Shown piece after piece: positions 5,356 to 7,748 of a DNA stretch of 7,748 bases. The stretch comes from Bacteroidota bacterium (GTDB lineage: Bacteria; Bacteroidota; Bacteroidia; Bacteroidales; B39-G9): NCBI GenBank assembly GCA_030592465.1, contig JAUVJB010000140.1, forward strand, positions 1-7,748, in the 5' to 3' direction. The position numbers and the translations under genes are program-made. How positions within the stretch are numbered: position 1 is the first letter of the stretch; every line of letters begins with the position of its first letter. Below the pieces are notes generated by a model, which worked only from the letters and a program-made list of their open reading frames with translations, had not been told where the DNA came from and did not search any database.

Positions 5356-6309
5356 ATGAAAAAATATATCTCAAAAGAAAATAAAGATACACGTTCCGGT
5401 TTTGGAGCAGGATTATTAGATCTTGGTAAACAAAATCCAAATATTGTAGCTTTAGTTGCCGATTTAACCGGCTCATTAAAAATGGATGCTTTTGCAGATG
5501 AGTTTCCAAAGCGTTTTTTTCAAGTGGGTATTGCAGAAGCAAATATGATGGGAATAGCAGCAGGTATGACCATTGGCGGCAAAATACCTTTTGCAGGCAC
5601 ATTTGCTAATTTTGCTTCAGGACGAACTTACGATCAAATTCGTCAATCAATAGCTTATTCAAACAAAAATGTTAAGATTGCAGCTTCTCATGCGGGATTA
5701 ACACTTGGTGAAGATGGAGCAACTCATCAAATACTCGAAGATATCGGGTTGATGAAAATGTTACCTAATATGACAGTTATTAATCCTGCCGATTATAATC
5801 AAACCAAAGCGGCAACAATTGCCGCTGCAAAACATGTTGGACCTGTTTATTTACGTTTTGGAAGACCTAAAGTACCAAATTTCACACCTGAAAATCAAAA
5901 GTTTGAGATTGGTAAAGCTATTCTAATGAACGAAGGTACTGATGTAACTATCTTTGCAACAGGACATTTGTTATGGAAAGCATTAGAAGCTTGTCAAATT
6001 TTAGAAGACAAAGGTATTTCTGCCGAAATAATAAATATTCATACAATTAAACCTTTAGACCAAGAAGCAGTCTTATTATCAGTAGCAAAAACAAAAGCTG
6101 TTGTAACAGCCGAAGATCATATGATGAATGGAGGTTTGGGCGACAGCATTGCTCAACTTTTGGCAAGGAAACAACCTGTTCCAATTGAGATGGTTGCTGT
6201 TAACGATACTTTTGGAGAAAGTGGTACTGCCGAAGAGTTAATGACTAAATATGGAATTAACACCGAGAATATTGTTCTATCTGCTGAAAAAGTGATAAAA
6301 CGTAAATAA
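5356..6309 (+). CDS. Transketolase, C-terminal half (split-type subunit)
   Basis: A 317-residue protein equal to the C-terminal half of transketolase: a pyrimidine-binding domain (about 8-172) and a transketolase C-terminal domain (about 185-310). GIAEANMMGIAAG contains E61, the Glu that contacts the thiamine ring; GRTYDQIRQS (89-98) and SHAGLTLGEDGATHQ (111-125) are the typical conserved blocks. Full transketolase is about 650 residues, so this must pair with a separate N-terminal subunit that binds the diphosphate. Together they transfer two-carbon units between pentose, tetrose and hexose phosphates in the non-oxidative pentose phosphate pathway, in the cytoplasm. In split systems the N half is often directly upstream; here it is not, and the upstream gene is an unrelated membrane protein. 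The ATG follows TTACAAAAAAAAACAC with no Shine-Dalgarno. The sigma factor gene starts 15 bp downstream. A DXP synthase-like role is less likely given the length and motifs. Confidence 0.95.
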   Translation: MKKYISKENKDTRSGFGAGLLDLGKQNPNIVALVADLTGSLKMDAFADEFPKRFFQVGIAEANMMGIAAGMTIGGKIPFAGTFANFASGRTYDQIRQSIAYSNKNVKIAASHAGLTLGEDGATHQILEDIGLMKMLPNMTVINPADYNQTKAATIAAAKHVGPVYLRFGRPKVPNFTPENQKFEIGKAILMNEGTDVTIFATGHLLWKALEACQILEDKGISAEIINIHTIKPLDQEAVLLSVAKTKAVVTAEDHMMNGGLGDSIAQLLARKQPVPIEMVAVNDTFGESGTAEELMTKYGINTENIVLSAEKVIKRK

Positions 6310-6324
6310 TTAATTCTCATTTAT

Positions 6325-6870
6325 ATGTCGGATTACTCTGATAAAGAGCTTCTTTCTTTTTTTCGTAATAACGAAAAAAGAAACTATGCTTTTAATCTTT
6401 TGGTAAGAAAATATCAGGAGAAACTATATTGGCATGTACGTAGAATAGTTATTAACCATGAGGATGCTAATGACGTGTTGCAAAATACTTTTATTAAAAT
6501 TTTTAAAGGTTTAGATAACTTTAGAGAAGATTCAAAACTATATACTTGGCTTTATCGCATTGCAACTAACGAGGCTATTACCTTTTTAAACAAAAAAAGA
6601 AAAAAATATTTATTACCTATTGTTGATGTTGAAAACAAACTTGTTAATTCATTACAAAGCGATGTGTATTTTGATAGCGATGAAATACAACTAAAACTAC
6701 AAAAAGCTGTTTTGTCATTACCCGAAAAACAGCGATTGGTTTTTAATATGAAGTATTATGAAGAAATGAAATATGTTGAAATTTCAGATATCTTAAATAC
6801 ATCAGTTGGTTCTTTAAAAGCATCGTATTTTCATGCTGTGAAAAAAATTGAGAACTTTATAAAAAAATAA
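6325..6870 (+). CDS. ECF-family RNA polymerase sigma factor
   Basis: A 181-residue sigma-70 family protein of the extracytoplasmic function group, with only the sigma2 and sigma4 domains. Sigma2 covers about 22-94: HEDANDVLQNTFIKIFKGLD (45-64) is the core-binding region 2.2 and YTWLYRIATNEAITFLNKKR (73-92) the -10-recognition part. Sigma4 is about 124-180, with SLPEKQRLVFNMKYYEEMKY followed by the helix-turn-helix EISDILNTSVGSLKASYFHA. It would direct RNA polymerase to a small set of promoters, probably including its own operon, once released from a membrane-bound inhibitor. The gene lies 15 bp after the transketolase half and 71 bp before a single-span membrane protein, with an exported sensor next. 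This order is a typical Bacteroidota sigma / membrane regulator / sensor module. Target promoters cannot be read from this window. Confidence 0.96.
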   Translation: MSDYSDKELLSFFRNNEKRNYAFNLLVRKYQEKLYWHVRRIVINHEDANDVLQNTFIKIFKGLDNFREDSKLYTWLYRIATNEAITFLNKKRKKYLLPIVDVENKLVNSLQSDVYFDSDEIQLKLQKAVLSLPEKQRLVFNMKYYEEMKYVEISDILNTSVGSLKASYFHAVKKIENFIKK

Positions 6871-6941
6871 ATTTATGTATAAAAAAAATAATTTAATAGA
6901 TTAAACCTTTATTTAAAAAAATAGTCATATAATAAAAAACT

Positions 6942-7382
6942 ATGGAAGATTTATCGAAAATAGCACCCAATCTTTCAAAAATAAAAAAAGAGAACAGCTT
7001 TAAAGTTCCTGACAATTATTTTGATGATTTCCCTACTATTATTCAAGAGAAGATTAGTACAAAACCAACATTTTCTTTTTCAAAATATTTATTTTTTATC
7101 TTCAGACCACAATTTATTGCAGTTTTTAGCTTAATCGTTATCTTCTTTGTTTCATATTCAATTTTTAATTCTCACCTAAAAACCAATACACTTAGCTCAA
7201 ACGATATTGCCGAGTATATTGAGCAAAATCAATATGATTACGATGAGGATTTATTTGTTGATGTTATTGTTAATGACCCCAATATTGATATTACTGATGA
7301 TAGTGATAAAAATAATAAAGAAATTACAGATTATTTAATTAATAATGATATTGATTATTCAACTTTAGTTAATGGACTTTAA
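6942..7382 (+). CDS. Single-span membrane protein, likely anti-sigma regulator
   Basis: A 146-residue protein with a cytoplasmic N-terminal part containing SFKVPDNYFDDFPTIIQEKI (19-38), a motif typical of Bacteroidota proteins encoded next to ECF sigma factors, one membrane segment at about 58-75, and an acidic C-terminal part (many Asp/Asn, ending EITDYLINNDIDYSTLVNGL) that would lie in the periplasm. It has no recognisable zinc anti-sigma (HxxxCxxC) motif, so the anti-sigma role rests on gene position and topology. It is 71 bp after the sigma gene and 11 bp before the exported sensor gene, so it is probably co-transcribed. It could instead be a sensor adaptor rather than a direct sigma inhibitor. 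Confidence 0.85.
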   Translation: MEDLSKIAPNLSKIKKENSFKVPDNYFDDFPTIIQEKISTKPTFSFSKYLFFIFRPQFIAVFSLIVIFFVSYSIFNSHLKTNTLSSNDIAEYIEQNQYDYDEDLFVDVIVNDPNIDITDDSDKNNKEITDYLINNDIDYSTLVNGL

Positions 7383-7393
7383 ATTTTAATAAA

Positions 7394-7748
7394 ATGAAAA
7401 CAATGAAATTTTTAATAATCGTTTCTATTTTGTTCTTTCAATTTACTGATGTTTCAGGACAAAATCTTAATAATAAAAAGGAGAAAATTGAGGTTCAAAA
7501 AGTTGCCTTTATTACTTCAAAATTGCAATTAACTCCTGAAGAAGCACAACAGTTTTGGCCTGTTTACAATGAGTTTGATAATAAGAGAGAAAATCTAAAT
7601 AAAGAAAAGAACAAAGAAATAAGAAATTATGTTCTTAATAAAGATAATATTTCCGATAGTGAAAGCGAGAAAGTAGCCGATGATTTTATTCTATATGGGA
7701 TTAAACTTGCTGACTTAAAACAAGAGTATCATTTAAAATTAAAAAAGG
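7394..7748 (+). CDS. Periplasmic LTPEEAQ (Spy-like) sensor protein, partial
   Basis: The frame is open from the ATG to the window end (118 codons), so the 3' end is missing. Residues 1-23 form a signal peptide (hydrophobic 6-17, cleavage near SGQ-N), so the mature protein is periplasmic. After it comes KVAFITSKLQL, then LTPEEAQQFWPVYNEF (46-61), the hallmark of a Bacteroidota family often annotated as sensor of ECF-type sigma factor, related in design to the LTxxQ motif of Spy/CpxP proteins. The remainder is charged and helical. Spy-like proteins bind unfolded proteins or metals; here it probably reports envelope state to the membrane regulator encoded 11 bp upstream. A second in-frame ATG at 7403 is an equally plausible start, shortening the signal peptide by three residues. 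Confidence 0.9.
   Translation, partial: MKTMKFLIIVSILFFQFTDVSGQNLNNKKEKIEVQKVAFITSKLQLTPEEAQQFWPVYNEFDNKRENLNKEKNKEIRNYVLNKDNISDSESEKVADDFILYGIKLADLKQEYHLKLKK

Noticed and set aside
5336..5602. Minus-strand 88-residue frame
   Set aside because: Antisense shadow of the transketolase start.
6871..6941. Separate promoter before the membrane regulator
   Set aside because: No TAnnTTTG box is present; the spacing fits co-transcription.

Overview
The window is AT-rich DNA with the marks of a Bacteroidota (probably Bacteroidales or a marine relative) chromosome. There are almost no Shine-Dalgarno sites. Start codons sit in A/T-rich leaders, and a few promoter boxes fit the Bacteroidota -7 consensus TAnnTTTG. 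Exported proteins have signal peptides ending in ...Q-N or ...AQ. Several genes belong to families I associate with this phylum: a split transketolase, an ECF sigma / FKVPDNYF-type membrane protein / LTPEEAQQFWPVYN sensor trio, and a 96-residue MANRRNLKKDIN protein. No rRNA, tRNA, IS element, CRISPR array or phage gene is visible.

Layout. Bases 1-276 are a 15/16-bp tandem array that continues off the left edge. Two minus-strand genes follow: an exported nucleoside hydrolase fused to an FmdE-like C-terminal domain (365-1855) and a small conserved hypothetical gene (2042-2332). Between them lie two hairpins. A 324-bp divergent intergenic region (2333-2656) separates them from the plus-strand genes: a 63-residue protein (2657-2848), an exported von Willebrand A protein (2944-4323), a CxxC-rich membrane protein (4508-4969), the C-terminal half of a split transketolase (5356-6309), an ECF sigma factor (6325-6870), a single-span membrane protein likely to restrain that sigma factor (6942-7382), and the start of a periplasmic LTPEEAQ/Spy-like sensor cut off by the window end (7394-7748).

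How they work together. The last four genes are tightly spaced (15, 71 and 11 bp gaps) and read as one transcription unit. The sigma factor, membrane protein and exported sensor look like an envelope-stress module placed behind a housekeeping transketolase half. The N-terminal transketolase half is not next to its partner. Instead a 386-bp spacer carries a composite inverted repeat, two related palindromes (GATCCGYCAGCTGRCGGA) and a candidate promoter. The other genes look independent.

The points most worth a second look are the nucleoside hydrolase-FmdE fusion, the tandem array whose 15-bp unit reads as a pentapeptide (NDSKA/NDSEA) yet is broken by 16-bp units, the paired palindromes with compensatory changes, and the internal repeats in the vWA protein. 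I see no convincing defence, secretion or mobile system here.
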